In this document: piece by piece, positions 37,779-45,909 of the stretch
Layout of the letters: the number at the start of each line of letters is the position of its first letter
Position numbering within the stretch: the stretch's first letter is position 1
Assembly: GCA_001920415.1 (NCBI GenBank)
Contig: MNJR01000027.1
Span: 61,966-125,965 of the forward strand
From: Acidobacteria bacterium 13_1_20CM_3_53_8
GTDB lineage: Bacteria > Acidobacteriota > Blastocatellia > Pyrinomonadales > Pyrinomonadaceae
Direction: 5' to 3'
Length of the DNA stretch: 64,000 bases
The notes under the pieces: generated by a model
What the model was told of the DNA's origin: nothing
What the model saw: only the letters and a program-made list of their open reading frames with translations
The model's database searches: none
Made by a program: the position numbers and the translations under genes

Positions 37779-38869
37779 TGGAAGCGGCGCGGCGCGTGAT
37801 GAGTTCGGAGTATATGCTGTGGGCCAGAACAGGCTCGCAGGCGCGATTCAATCTGGCGTCGAGCGGCCTTGAGAATTACGAGCTTGCCGAACTGCCCGTG
37901 AAGATTGAAGAGCTTGAATTAAGCAGGCCGAGTTTTTACAGTTACGAGCCACTACAGAAAGCGCTTGCAGCCAAATGTGGCGTGCAGCCCCGATGCGTCG
38001 TCGCGGCTACGGGCACGTCAATGGCTAATCATCTGGCTATGGCCGCATTGATAGAACCGGGCGACGAGGTGCTGATAGAGCATCCGACTTATGAACTGCT
38101 CATCAGTGTGGCGCAATACCTGGGCGCGAAGGTCAAGAGATTCGCAAGAAAATTTGAAGAGGGTTTTCGTCTTGATGCTGACGAGGTCGCGCGCTGTGTG
38201 AGCGAGCGAACACGGCTTATAGTTCTCACAAACCTTCACAATCCTACGAGCGCGTTTACGAGCGACGAAACGCTCTTGCGATTAAGAGAGATTGCGCGCG
38301 AGACGGGCGCGCGTCTCCTCGTTGACGAAGTCTATCTGGATGCGCTCTTTGAAAACCAGCCGCGCTCGGCTTTTCATCTTGGAGAAGAGTTCGTTACTAC
38401 TAGCAGTCTGACGAAAGTTTACGGGCTAGGTGGTCTGCGTTGCGGTTGGGTGTTGGCCGACCCGGAGCTTGCAGAAAGATTGTGGCGTCTGAACGATCTG
38501 TTCGGAGTGAACCCGGCGCACGCGGCTGAGCGTTTGAGTTTGATGGCGCTTGCGAATCTCAACAAAATAGCTGCGCGTGCGCGCGCGCTGCTTGAAAGGA
38601 ATAAGCTGATATTGAACTCTTTCTATAGCACGCGCGACGATCTTGATTATATTCCACAGAAATTCGGCACAGTCTCGTTCCCTCGTCTTAAACATGGAGG
38701 CGTGGACAAGTTATGCGCGCTGCTGGCCGAAAAGTATGAGACCTCTGTTGTGCCGGGAAGATTCTTCGAGATGCCGGAGCATTTCAGAATCGGAACAGGT
38801 TGTGATACCGAAACAATGAGAGAAGGGCTTGAGAGATTGGGCAGCGCACTGGATGAAGTGCGTCGGTGA
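37775..38869 (+). CDS. class I/II PLP-dependent aminotransferase
   Basis: Predicted 364 residues. The ATG at 37775 is chosen because it overlaps the permease stop as ATGA; an ATG at 37760 is an alternative. Fold-type I landmarks are present: ATGTSMANHLAM (phosphate loop), HPTYELL (stacking Tyr), NLHNPTSA, VDEVYLD, the PLP lysine Lys214 in SSLTKVYGLGGLRCGW, and HFRIGTG near the end (carboxylate Arg). The family includes aspartate and aromatic aminotransferases and capreomycidine-synthase-like enzymes. The amino donor is probably the substrate of the coupled permease. Confidence 0.9.
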   Translation: MMEAARRVMSSEYMLWARTGSQARFNLASSGLENYELAELPVKIEELELSRPSFYSYEPLQKALAAKCGVQPRCVVAATGTSMANHLAMAALIEPGDEVLIEHPTYELLISVAQYLGAKVKRFARKFEEGFRLDADEVARCVSERTRLIVLTNLHNPTSAFTSDETLLRLREIARETGARLLVDEVYLDALFENQPRSAFHLGEEFVTTSSLTKVYGLGGLRCGWVLADPELAERLWRLNDLFGVNPAHAAERLSLMALANLNKIAARARALLERNKLILNSFYSTRDDLDYIPQKFGTVSFPRLKHGGVDKLCALLAEKYETSVVPGRFFEMPEHFRIGTGCDTETMREGLERLGSALDEVRR

Positions 38870-38883
38870 ATAAATTGAAGCGT

Positions 38884-39108
38884 ATGAATAAATGAGCCGC
38901 GTTAGCGGCGCAAGTGAATTTAGCCCGGCTTTTCAAAGCCGGGAGGGAGTAGGAAATTCGGTTGGCGTCGCGTCAGCGACGATTGAATCATCCAAGTCTT
39001 CTCTCAATCGTCGCTGACGCGACGCAATACTCGTGTTGACGTTTTGTTCACGGCGTTGAAACGCCGGGCTAAACTCAAGCCGCCGCTAGCGCGGCTCATT
39101 CATTTATA
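38884..39108. repeat. 225-nt nested inverted repeat
   Basis: The outer arms start ATGAATAAATGAGCCGCG and contain TTTAGCCCGGC; the inner stem is GTCGCGTCAGCGACGATTGA with its complement. Related to 30208-30344 through the AGCCCGGCTTTTCAAAGCC unit. The following 39109-39306 shows no gene, only the leader of the DoxX gene. Confidence 0.85.
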
Positions 39109-39306
39109 TGCTGCTGGATTCAGGTTTTTCATCAGCACCTTCGATGAGTAATGTTGATGCTTCGCGCTACAGGCGTTAAGATGGCGGAAAGTCTTTAGAC
39201 GATTCGTTGGCGAGCGACCCCTTGCCTCTCGCGGCGTGCGTACGACGCTCAGGCTTGCAGTGAAAGAAATAACGGGCTTTCTGTTTCTAACTTGAGGAGA
39301 AACCAG

Positions 39307-39699
39307 ATGGACAATTCATTCCTGTTTAAGTGGTCGCCTAGACTGCTAAGCATATTGCGTATAGTTACGGCGCTGCTCTTTATGGAGCACGGCGCGCAGA
39401 AACTATTCGGATTCCCAGCGCCCATGCAGGGCGGCGCGCCCCCGCTCATGTCAATGTTCGGCGTAAGCGGCATACTGGAGTTTTTCGGCGGGCTGCTCAT
39501 CCTGCTGGGACTGTTCACGCGCCCCGTCGCGCTCATACTTGCGGGCGAGATGGCCGTAGCCTATTTCATGGTTCACGCGCCGGGAGGGTTATGGCCTCTA
39601 CTGAACAGGGGCGAGCTGGCCGTGCTCTACTGCTTCATCTTTCTTTACTTGGTGTTCGCTGGCGCAGGCGAGTGGAGCGTTGACAGATTGCGACGATGA
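39307..39699 (+). CDS. DoxX-family membrane protein
   Basis: Predicted 130 residues with four membrane helices. The family signature is near the N-terminus: RIVTALLFMEHGAQKLFGFP, then a Gly-rich loop and GILEFFGGLLILLGLFTRPVA. GAGGAG is 11 nt upstream. Known relatives are poorly characterised inner-membrane proteins linked to quinone, thiosulfate or oxidative-stress metabolism. No neighbour indicates a specific role. Confidence 0.9.
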   Translation: MDNSFLFKWSPRLLSILRIVTALLFMEHGAQKLFGFPAPMQGGAPPLMSMFGVSGILEFFGGLLILLGLFTRPVALILAGEMAVAYFMVHAPGGLWPLLNRGELAVLYCFIFLYLVFAGAGEWSVDRLRR

Positions 39700-39837
39700 A
39701 AGAAGAGACGCGCGGAAGAATGGACGCGGAGACCGAGGGGACGCGGCGACGCGGAGATAAAACCAGAGATTCTTGATTAAAGGTATTCTCTTTCCCCGTG
39801 TCTCCGCGTCCCCTCGGTCTCCGCGTCTCTTCTTTCA
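39697..39837. repeat. inverted repeat with GACGCGG units
   Basis: Begins on the DoxX stop codon. The left arm is TGAAAGAAGAGACGCG followed by GACGCGGAGACCGAGGGGAC and more GACGCGG units; the right arm is complementary over about 37 nt. It may terminate doxX transcription. Between 39838 and 40156 there is no gene, only a small hairpin (AAGCCAG/CTGGCTT, 40090-40118). Confidence 0.8.
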
Positions 39838-40156
39838 CTCTCTTCGGCTTTACTCTTTTTCGTTGCGTCGGTAAAATCCTGCGCGTTGAGAGTATGTTCT
39901 GCGCCTCCACACGGCGCAGCTTCGTATAAAGTGGTCGTGGATTCTCAATGAACGTTAGAGGCTTTTAGAGTTGTCTTGAAATAGTTTGAGCCGCGCAGTA
40001 GCCTAACCCGATAAGCTTCACCTCGCCGTGGCAGTTTCCGTAAAAATTCAGACTGAGTAGTGTGCAAAACTAAGGCGCTCTTTTGTAGGAAGCCAGGTCG
40101 CCACCATTTTTCTGGCTTGGCCTCTTATTTAAGTGCGCTCGCGGCGAGGTTACCTC

Positions 40157-40789
40157 ATGATAAAACTCCTCATAGCGGACGACCATCAGATCGTCCGCGA
40201 AGGCTTAAGGGGAATCCTCTCAAGAACCCCGGACATGGAAGTTTGCGCGGAAGCCTCTTCGGCGCAGGAGACCCTGGACCTTATAGAGAGCGTGGACTGC
40301 GATGTCGCGCTCATAGACATTCACTTCGATAGCGGTCGCAGTGGGCTGGACATCCTTCGTGAGATAAAGCGTATTAAGCCCAAACTTTCCGTCCTTATAC
40401 TCAGCATTTACCCGGAAGACCAATACGCTGTCCGTGCCATAAGAGCGGGCGCGGCAGGCTACCTGATGAAAGGCAGCGCGCTGAGCGAAGTGGTTTATGC
40501 GATTAGAAAGGTTTACGGTGGAGGCCACTACGTCAGCGAGCGAACGGCTGAGAACCTTGCGCTGAGTATATCGAAAGATTACGAGAAGCCGCTTCACCAG
40601 AAACTCTCAAACCGCGAATACGAAATCATGTTGATGATAGCCTCCGGCAAATCCGTCCGTGAGATAGCCGAAGAACTCTCTCGCTCAGAAAAGACAGTGC
40701 GCACGCATCGCGAGCGCATCATGGCGAAGATGGGCATGAAGAGAGACGCAGAGATAATTCATTACGCCATTCAGAACAATCTTCTGTAA
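40157..40789 (+). CDS. NarL/LuxR-family response regulator
   Basis: Predicted 210 residues from ATG 40157 (MIKLLIADDHQIVREG). The receiver domain has DD near residue 8, the phospho-acceptor Asp in CDVALIDIHFD and Lys in GYLMKGSAL. The C-terminal LuxR HTH reads LSNREYEIMLMIASGKSVRE followed by SEKTVRTHRERIMAKMGM. No kinase gene is adjacent, so it is an orphan regulator, the first of five receiver-domain genes in this stretch. Confidence 0.93.
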   Translation: MIKLLIADDHQIVREGLRGILSRTPDMEVCAEASSAQETLDLIESVDCDVALIDIHFDSGRSGLDILREIKRIKPKLSVLILSIYPEDQYAVRAIRAGAAGYLMKGSALSEVVYAIRKVYGGGHYVSERTAENLALSISKDYEKPLHQKLSNREYEIMLMIASGKSVREIAEELSRSEKTVRTHRERIMAKMGMKRDAEIIHYAIQNNLL

Positions 40790-40808
40790 TAAATTTCTCG
40801 CGTTATAT

Positions 40809-40945
40809 AGCCCGCGCAAGCGGGCGACAGAGTAAAGCGAGAGTGCGGCGAGCGCTCTCGTTAGAGTGCAAGAATGAATAGCGAGCTATCGAAGACGAGC
40901 GACAGCCTTATAATTGCTACACGATGTCGCCCGCTCTCGCGGGCT
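40809..40945. repeat. inverted repeat downstream of LuxR-type regulator
   Basis: The arms AGCCCGCGCAAGCGGGCGACA and their near-complement enclose about 95 nt with GCGAGAGTGCG and GCGCTCTCGT. The gap 40790-41438 has no gene. Confidence 0.75.
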
Positions 40946-41438
40946 TAGGTAATCTTTATTGTTATCTATTCCCGGCGCTCACGCACCGGGCTTTTAGACG
41001 GTCGCCGTCTAAAGACGGCTTAAAACCACTTCACTTCTCCTATTATCTCCTTCTTGTAGGAGAAAATCTTACAAAAGAATCAGGGTTTTCCTGATTTCAC
41101 AATCTATCGCAAAGTTATAACTTTGGGGTGGGAGCGCTGCGACGCCCGACCTCGCTGCCCTGCAATAGATGAAATCATTTTATAAAAGTTGTCGGCCAAA
41201 GGTGTGGTGGCCGAGGGGAGGGAGTAGCGCCAAGGCGAGAGGGCATTCCCTCCCTCTATAAAAACGATTTTCTCTTTCAAACAACTCCTGTCTGCAATTA
41301 TCGCTCGCTTTCGCAATCGCTGATTTCTGATCTGGTGGAACCGGCTCGCCCACGGTTCCTTTCTTCCATTCTAGAGGCGCGGCGAGCGGCCTGATCCAAA
41401 GGGTCAGAAATCAGCTTTGATAGAGAAGGATGTTGGTC
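40946..41438 (+). promoter_or_regulatory. hairpin-rich leader of the 41439 regulator gene
   Basis: Several stems are visible without a reading frame: TTTAGACGGTCGCCGTCTAAA; TCGGCCA with TGGCCGA (about 41192-41214); GAGGGAGGGA with TCCCTCCCTC; and, just before the gene, GCTGATTTCTGA (41319-41330) pairing with TCAGAAATCAGC (41404-41415) and enclosing a further GCTCGCC/GGCGAGC pair. The last structure ends 23 nt before the start codon and could affect expression. I find no known riboswitch. Confidence 0.5.
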
Positions 41439-42845
41439 ATGCATGCTTTAGTGATTGATGACGAAGCCCTTGTGAGAAGCTTCGTTGCTACTATCTTGAG
41501 AGATGACGGCTGGCAGGTAGGCGAGGCCGAGAGCGCCGAGAGCGCGTTCGAGAGGATGAACGACGAGCAGTGGTCTCTGGTCTGCTGCGACGTGATGCTG
41601 GGCGGCGCAGACGGCTTTCAAGTTCTGCGCCGGTTCAAAGAGGAGTTGCCGGACACGCAGGTCGTGTTGATGACGGGAAACGCTTCGGCGCTGGGCGCGC
41701 TCGACGCTACAAGCTTCGGAGCATACGACTACCTAATGAAGCCATTCGGCGTTGACGAGTTGCAATCGCTCTCAAGCGCACTGCGCGAACGATTGGTAAG
41801 TCGCTCGCGTCATCGCTTCGTACATAAGAACACCACGTCTCCAACTTTCTCGTCCGACCTTAATCTGGTAGGTCGAAGCGAAGCCTTCATAGAGGTGATG
41901 AAGCTGGTCGGGCGTGTCGCCGCAACTAACCTGCCAGTGCTCTTAACGGGCGAGTCCGGCACTGGCAAAGAGGTTGTGGCGTCTGCGCTTCATCGTCGTA
42001 GTCAACGCGAATCGAAACCTTTCATAGCTGTCAACTGCGGCGCAATCCCTTCGGAATTGATCGAGTCGGAACTGTTCGGCCACGCGCGCGGCTCATTCAC
42101 GGGCGCGGACAGGGACCGAGCAGGGCTTTTCGAGGAAGCAAACGGCGGCACAATCTTTCTTGATGAGATTACAGAGACTACACCTGCGTTTCAGGTAAAA
42201 CTCCTCCGGGCGCTTCAGAAGGGCGAGATTCGTCGTGTAGGCTCGAACCGCATGCAGAAAGTTGACGTTCGCGTGATAGCCGCCAGCAACCGCGACGTGG
42301 GGAAAGAGGTAGAGGAGGGGCGGTTTCGTCAAGACCTCTTCTACAGATTGAACGCAGTGACCGTTTACCTGCCGCCTTTGCGCGAGCGGCGCGAGGACAT
42401 CTTCCCGCTCGCAGACAGCTTCGCGCGTCGCGTCTGGTCTCTCAATAAACCCGTAGGCTTTACGCGCGAATCGCTGCGATTGCTGGAAAAATACGACTGG
42501 CCCGGCAACGTGCGCGAGCTTGAGAACGCTGTTGTGCGCGCCGTAGCTCTTTGCAGCGAAACGGTGCGCCCGGAAGATTTGCCCGAACACATACGCCGCC
42601 TGCGCGATGAATCGCAAGTCGAGGAGCAGAGCGCTGCGATTGAAGCGCTGCCTAAAGAGGAAGAGTGGCCGTCGCTAGACCTTATAGAGGGGCGGTACGT
42701 GGCGCGCGTGCTCATACACACAGGGGGCAATAAACAGGCCGCCTCGCGCGTTCTCTGCGTAGATCGCAAAACACTTGAACGAATGATAAAGCGCCACAAC
42801 ATCTCTAACGTTCGAGCACTGTCGCATTCACCCCGCGCAGCGTGA
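41439..42845 (+). CDS. NtrC-family sigma-54-dependent response regulator 2
   Basis: Predicted 468 residues; ATG 41439 is preferred over 41430 because GAAGGA is nine nt upstream. The receiver domain (IDDEALV; Asp in LVCCDVML) is followed by an AAA+ domain with Walker A GESGTGKE, Walker B GGTIFLDEI and a sigma-54 loop reading GSFTGA instead of GAFTGA. The C-terminal HTH is NKQAASRVLCVDRKTLERMI. No sensor kinase is adjacent; the next genes are other receivers. It ends in a hairpin. Confidence 0.92.
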   Translation: MHALVIDDEALVRSFVATILRDDGWQVGEAESAESAFERMNDEQWSLVCCDVMLGGADGFQVLRRFKEELPDTQVVLMTGNASALGALDATSFGAYDYLMKPFGVDELQSLSSALRERLVSRSRHRFVHKNTTSPTFSSDLNLVGRSEAFIEVMKLVGRVAATNLPVLLTGESGTGKEVVASALHRRSQRESKPFIAVNCGAIPSELIESELFGHARGSFTGADRDRAGLFEEANGGTIFLDEITETTPAFQVKLLRALQKGEIRRVGSNRMQKVDVRVIAASNRDVGKEVEEGRFRQDLFYRLNAVTVYLPPLRERREDIFPLADSFARRVWSLNKPVGFTRESLRLLEKYDWPGNVRELENAVVRAVALCSETVRPEDLPEHIRRLRDESQVEEQSAAIEALPKEEEWPSLDLIEGRYVARVLIHTGGNKQAASRVLCVDRKTLERMIKRHNISNVRALSHSPRAA

Positions 42846-42942
42846 AAAGCAAGGCGGAGGGATGAAGGATGAAAGAATAATTACTGATCTTTAATAATTG
42901 CTCTTTCATCATTACTGCCTTCATCCTTCCGCCTTGCTTTTC
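42844..42942. repeat. heptad hairpin at the regulator stop, GATGAAG type
   Basis: The left arm GAAAAGCAAGGCGGAGGGAT plus GAAGGATGAAAG is complementary to the right arm ending CTTGCTTTTC. It begins on the stop codon and is followed by the short palindrome CATGGCAAGTGCCATG (about 42949-42964). Confidence 0.83.
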
Positions 42943-43060
42943 TGCGGCATGGCAAGTGCCATGGACTCTTATGAAGGGCGCTCAAACTGGTAAATCTTGA
43001 GCGCACTGTGGCGAAAGACCAGGGAACGCTTCCCGCCTCTGCTCCATTCTGCCGCATCTG

Positions 43061-43204
43061 AAAAAGTAAAAAGGTAAAAGTAAAAAGGCAAAAGGGATAA
43101 GGCGAAAAGCATTTTAATTAAATCTGGTTTTCTGGCTTCCGCCTAACTTTTGCCTTTTTACTTTTACCTTTTGCCTTCCCCTTTGCCTTTTTACTTTTGC
43201 CTTT
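43061..43204. repeat. heptad hairpin, AAAAGTA/AAAAGGT type
   Basis: Arms of AAAAGTA, AAAAGGT, AAAAGTA, AAAAGGC units face TTTTTAC- and CTTTTGCC-type units. The core (GGATAAGGCGAAAAGCATTT, then TTCCGCCTAACTTTTGCC) is the reverse complement of the core at 61349-61497. It lies directly before the HD-GYP gene. Confidence 0.85.
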
Positions 43205-43218
43205 AGAAAAGAGGAATG

Positions 43219-44391
43219 ATGAATAGATTAGACGAAAGGGCGCAGATTCTAATCATTGACGATGATGCGGAGATCAGAGGACTGCTTTGCGAAATTCTGA
43301 ATCCTGAGCACGACTGCGCGCAGGCCGCTTCAGCCGAAGCCGCGATTGAGATTTTGCGCGTGAAAAAGTTTGACCTTATCTTGAGCGACATCTTCATGTC
43401 AGGTATGAACGGGCTTGATCTGATACCGCGCGTCGTTGAGCTTTCGCCCGACACAGTTATTATCACCATCAGCGGCGAGCAGACGATTGACAACGCCATA
43501 CAGGCCATGCGCGTAGGCGCATTCGACTTCATCACCAAGCCTTTCGACGTAACCCATATTGAGGCGAGCGTGCGCCGCGCTCTGAATCATCACGACCTGC
43601 GAGTCGCAAAGCGATTGTACGAGCAGCGACTGGAAGAGCTTGTAGCTCAGCGTACTGCCGAACTAGACCGCGCGCTCATCTCGCTAGAAGAATCCTACAG
43701 AGGCACGCTGAAAGCTCTGGTCGCCGCGCTCGGAACCAGAGATTCCGAGACCCACGGCCATTCGGATCGCGTCGTCAGGTTCAGTCTCAGATTGGGACGT
43801 GAACTTGGACTTGCGCCCGAAGAGATGCGCTCGTTGGAATTCGGTGCGCTGCTGCACGACGTGGGGAAGATAGGAGTGCCCGACGCAATACTTCGCAAGC
43901 CGAGCGGTCTGACGGACGAAGAGTGGAAGCTGATGCGCCAGCACCCGCGATACGGCGAAGAGATACTGCGAGGCATTGACTTTCTAAAAGGCGCGGCGCA
44001 CGTAGTGGGCCAACATCACGAGCGCTGGGACGGAACGGGCTACCCGCGACGATTGAGCGGCGAGGGCATTGACATCAAGGCGCGCATCTTCTCGGTCGCG
44101 GACGCTTTCGACGCCATGATAAGCGACCGCGTCTATCGCATGGGGACGGCTTACGAAAACGTGCGCACAGAGCTTGAGCGATGCGCGGGTCAACAGTTCG
44201 ACCATAAGGTTGTAGAAGCCTTCTGCCGCGTCGCGCCGGAAGAGTGGGAGCACTTGCGCGAGCGCTCTAACAAAGAGGAGCGCGCATACCTTTGCGCCAA
44301 CGCCTCTGACCCGGACGTGAACTCTTGCACGTCAATCGCTCCAATGCTCAGCGAATCAAGAGAACTTCAAGTGCAACTGAACGCATCCTGA
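43219..44391 (+). CDS. response regulator with HD-GYP phosphodiesterase domain
   Basis: Predicted 390 residues; of the two adjacent ATGs the second is better spaced from AGAGGA. The receiver domain (IIDDDAEI, Asp in LILSDIFMSG) is followed by a coiled linker and an HD-GYP domain from about 170. Metal ligands and signature are complete: HGHSDRV, LLHDVGKIG, QHHERWDGTGYP, and DAFDAMISDR. HD-GYP enzymes hydrolyse c-di-GMP. No HTH is present, so the output is the nucleotide. It is the first gene of a unit with the kinase hybrid at 44519 and the second HD-GYP protein. Confidence 0.93.
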   Translation: MNRLDERAQILIIDDDAEIRGLLCEILNPEHDCAQAASAEAAIEILRVKKFDLILSDIFMSGMNGLDLIPRVVELSPDTVIITISGEQTIDNAIQAMRVGAFDFITKPFDVTHIEASVRRALNHHDLRVAKRLYEQRLEELVAQRTAELDRALISLEESYRGTLKALVAALGTRDSETHGHSDRVVRFSLRLGRELGLAPEEMRSLEFGALLHDVGKIGVPDAILRKPSGLTDEEWKLMRQHPRYGEEILRGIDFLKGAAHVVGQHHERWDGTGYPRRLSGEGIDIKARIFSVADAFDAMISDRVYRMGTAYENVRTELERCAGQQFDHKVVEAFCRVAPEEWEHLRERSNKEERAYLCANASDPDVNSCTSIAPMLSESRELQVQLNAS

Positions 44392-44410
44392 AAAAGTCTA
44401 GAGTCAGACT

Positions 44411-44496
44411 GATTTTCGATTTTAGATTTTGGATTTTAGATTTAAAGAGCTTTTGCGCTTCTTCCAATCGAAAATCCAAAATCTAAAATCGAAAAT
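44411..44496. repeat. heptad hairpin, TTTTAGA/TTTTGGA type
   Basis: Arms of GATTTTCGATTTTAGATTTT units and their complement. The loop AAGAGCTTTTGCGCTTCTTC is the reverse complement, with few changes, of the loop at 59340-59428. Outer flanks GTCAGACT and AGTCTGG-like are also shared. Confidence 0.87.
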
Positions 44497-44518
44497 AACC
44501 AGACTGAGTGAAACTGAA

Positions 44519-45871
44519 ATGAGCAATGTTCTGGAAGATAGACCATCGGCCAACGCGACGCTCGCCGTTGCGAATTGCGAAGACGGCGACGGGCGAATAC
44601 TGCTCGTTGACGATGAAGAGTCTGTGCGTTCTCTGCTCTTCGATTTTCTGAGCGAGAGCTATTCGTGCGAGACAGCCTCTTCTACCAGAGAAGCGCTAGA
44701 CAAACTCGCCGTAGAACAGTTTGCGCTCGTCATCTCGGACATGATTATGCCGGGGTTGAGCGGCGTGGAATTACTGCGCGAAGTCTCTGCGCAATACCCT
44801 GAGACAGCCGTCATAATGCTTTCGGGCGTCAATCGTGCGCAGCGCGTTATGGACGCTGTGCGGCTGGGAGCGTTCGACTATCTGGTGAAACCCTGTGACC
44901 TGGACGTACTTGAGCGATGCGTCGAGCGTGCGATTGAACGCCGCACACTTAGACGAGAGGCGCGGCGATACAAAGAGGATTTGGAGAGGCGCAACGAAGA
45001 GTTGGCCGCCCAGAAACTGGAACTCGAACGTCTTCAGGCGCAGCTAGTTCACAGCGAGAAGATGGCTTCTCTTGGACAACTTGCCGCAGGCGTCGCTCAT
45101 GAATTGAATAACCCTGCGGGCTTTATCATCGGCAACATGGAGATTCTCAAAGAGTGCGCAGAGGATATAAAGCGCCTGCTCCTCTTCTACGATGCGCTGC
45201 AATTTGCGCCGGAGATAGCCGCGCAAATTGCAGCGCTTCAAGACGAAATAGGTTACAAACACACGTTGGGGGATTTACGTTCGATCATAGAAGATTGCCG
45301 CGAAGGAGCCGAGCGCATACGCAACATAGTTCAGAACCTTCGCACCTTCTCGCGCCTAGATGAAGCCGAACTCAAACGAGTTGACCTGCACGAAGGCATT
45401 AATTCGACCATACGATTGCTCTCACGCTACTACAGCGCGCCCGACATCACCTTGCGGCGCAACTACTCAGACTTGCCTGCGGTCGAGTGCTACGCCGGAC
45501 AATTGAATCAGGTCTGGATGAACTTGCTGGTCAACGCAGCGCAGGCCGTCTCAAGCAAAGGCGTGTGCGTGACCGTTTCTACGCGACTTGAAGAAGAGAT
45601 GGCCGTTGTAAGCGTGAGCGATACGGGCTGCGGCATCCCTGCGGAAAATCTGGGGAAGATTTTCGATCCATTTTTTACGACAAAGCCTGTGGGCGAAGGC
45701 ACAGGGCTTGGCCTCTCAATAGCCTACGGCATTATCACGCGGCACGGCGGGCGCATCACGGTCGAAAGCTGCGCGGGTCGCGGCACGACTTTCACAGTTT
45801 ATATTCCTGTCAATGCTCGCTTGTTCGAGATCATGGACGATGACGCGGAAGCAATAGGCTACACAACTTGA
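44519..45871 (+). CDS. receiver-histidine kinase hybrid
   Basis: Predicted 450 residues from ATG 44519; the longer frame upstream translates the heptad hairpin and is rejected. The N-terminal receiver ([11 protein letters not shown], Asp in [10 protein letters not shown]) is followed by a coiled coil (about 150-190), the His box [17 protein letters not shown] and an ATPase with VNAAQAV, DTGCGIP and GEGTGLGLS. It has no membrane segment, so it is a soluble kinase controlled through its own receiver. The HELNNP form belongs to the NtrB-like HisKA group. Its stop is 38 nt before the next receiver gene. Confidence 0.92.
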   Translation: MSNVLEDRPSANATLAVANCEDGDGRILLVDDEESVRSLLFDFLSESYSCETASSTREALDKLAVEQFALVISDMIMPGLSGVELLREVSAQYPETAVIMLSGVNRAQRVMDAVRLGAFDYLVKPCDLDVLERCVERAIERRTLRREARRYKEDLERRNEELAAQKLELERLQAQLVHSEKMASLGQLAAGVAHELNNPAGFIIGNMEILKECAEDIKRLLLFYDALQFAPEIAAQIAALQDEIGYKHTLGDLRSIIEDCREGAERIRNIVQNLRTFSRLDEAELKRVDLHEGINSTIRLLSRYYSAPDITLRRNYSDLPAVECYAGQLNQVWMNLLVNAAQAVSSKGVCVTVSTRLEEEMAVVSVSDTGCGIPAENLGKIFDPFFTTKPVGEGTGLGLSIAYGIITRHGGRITVESCAGRGTTFTVYIPVNARLFEIMDDDAEAIGYTT

Positions 45872-45909
45872 GCCGCGCCGGACATAGTTTCCTTACGGAG
45901 CTACTTACG

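Noticed and set aside
44429-44518. Longer N-terminus of the receiver-kinase hybrid
   Set aside because: It translates heptad repeats; a similar SKIQNLKSKI peptide arises at the hairpin near 59352, showing that it comes from the repeat and not from protein homology.
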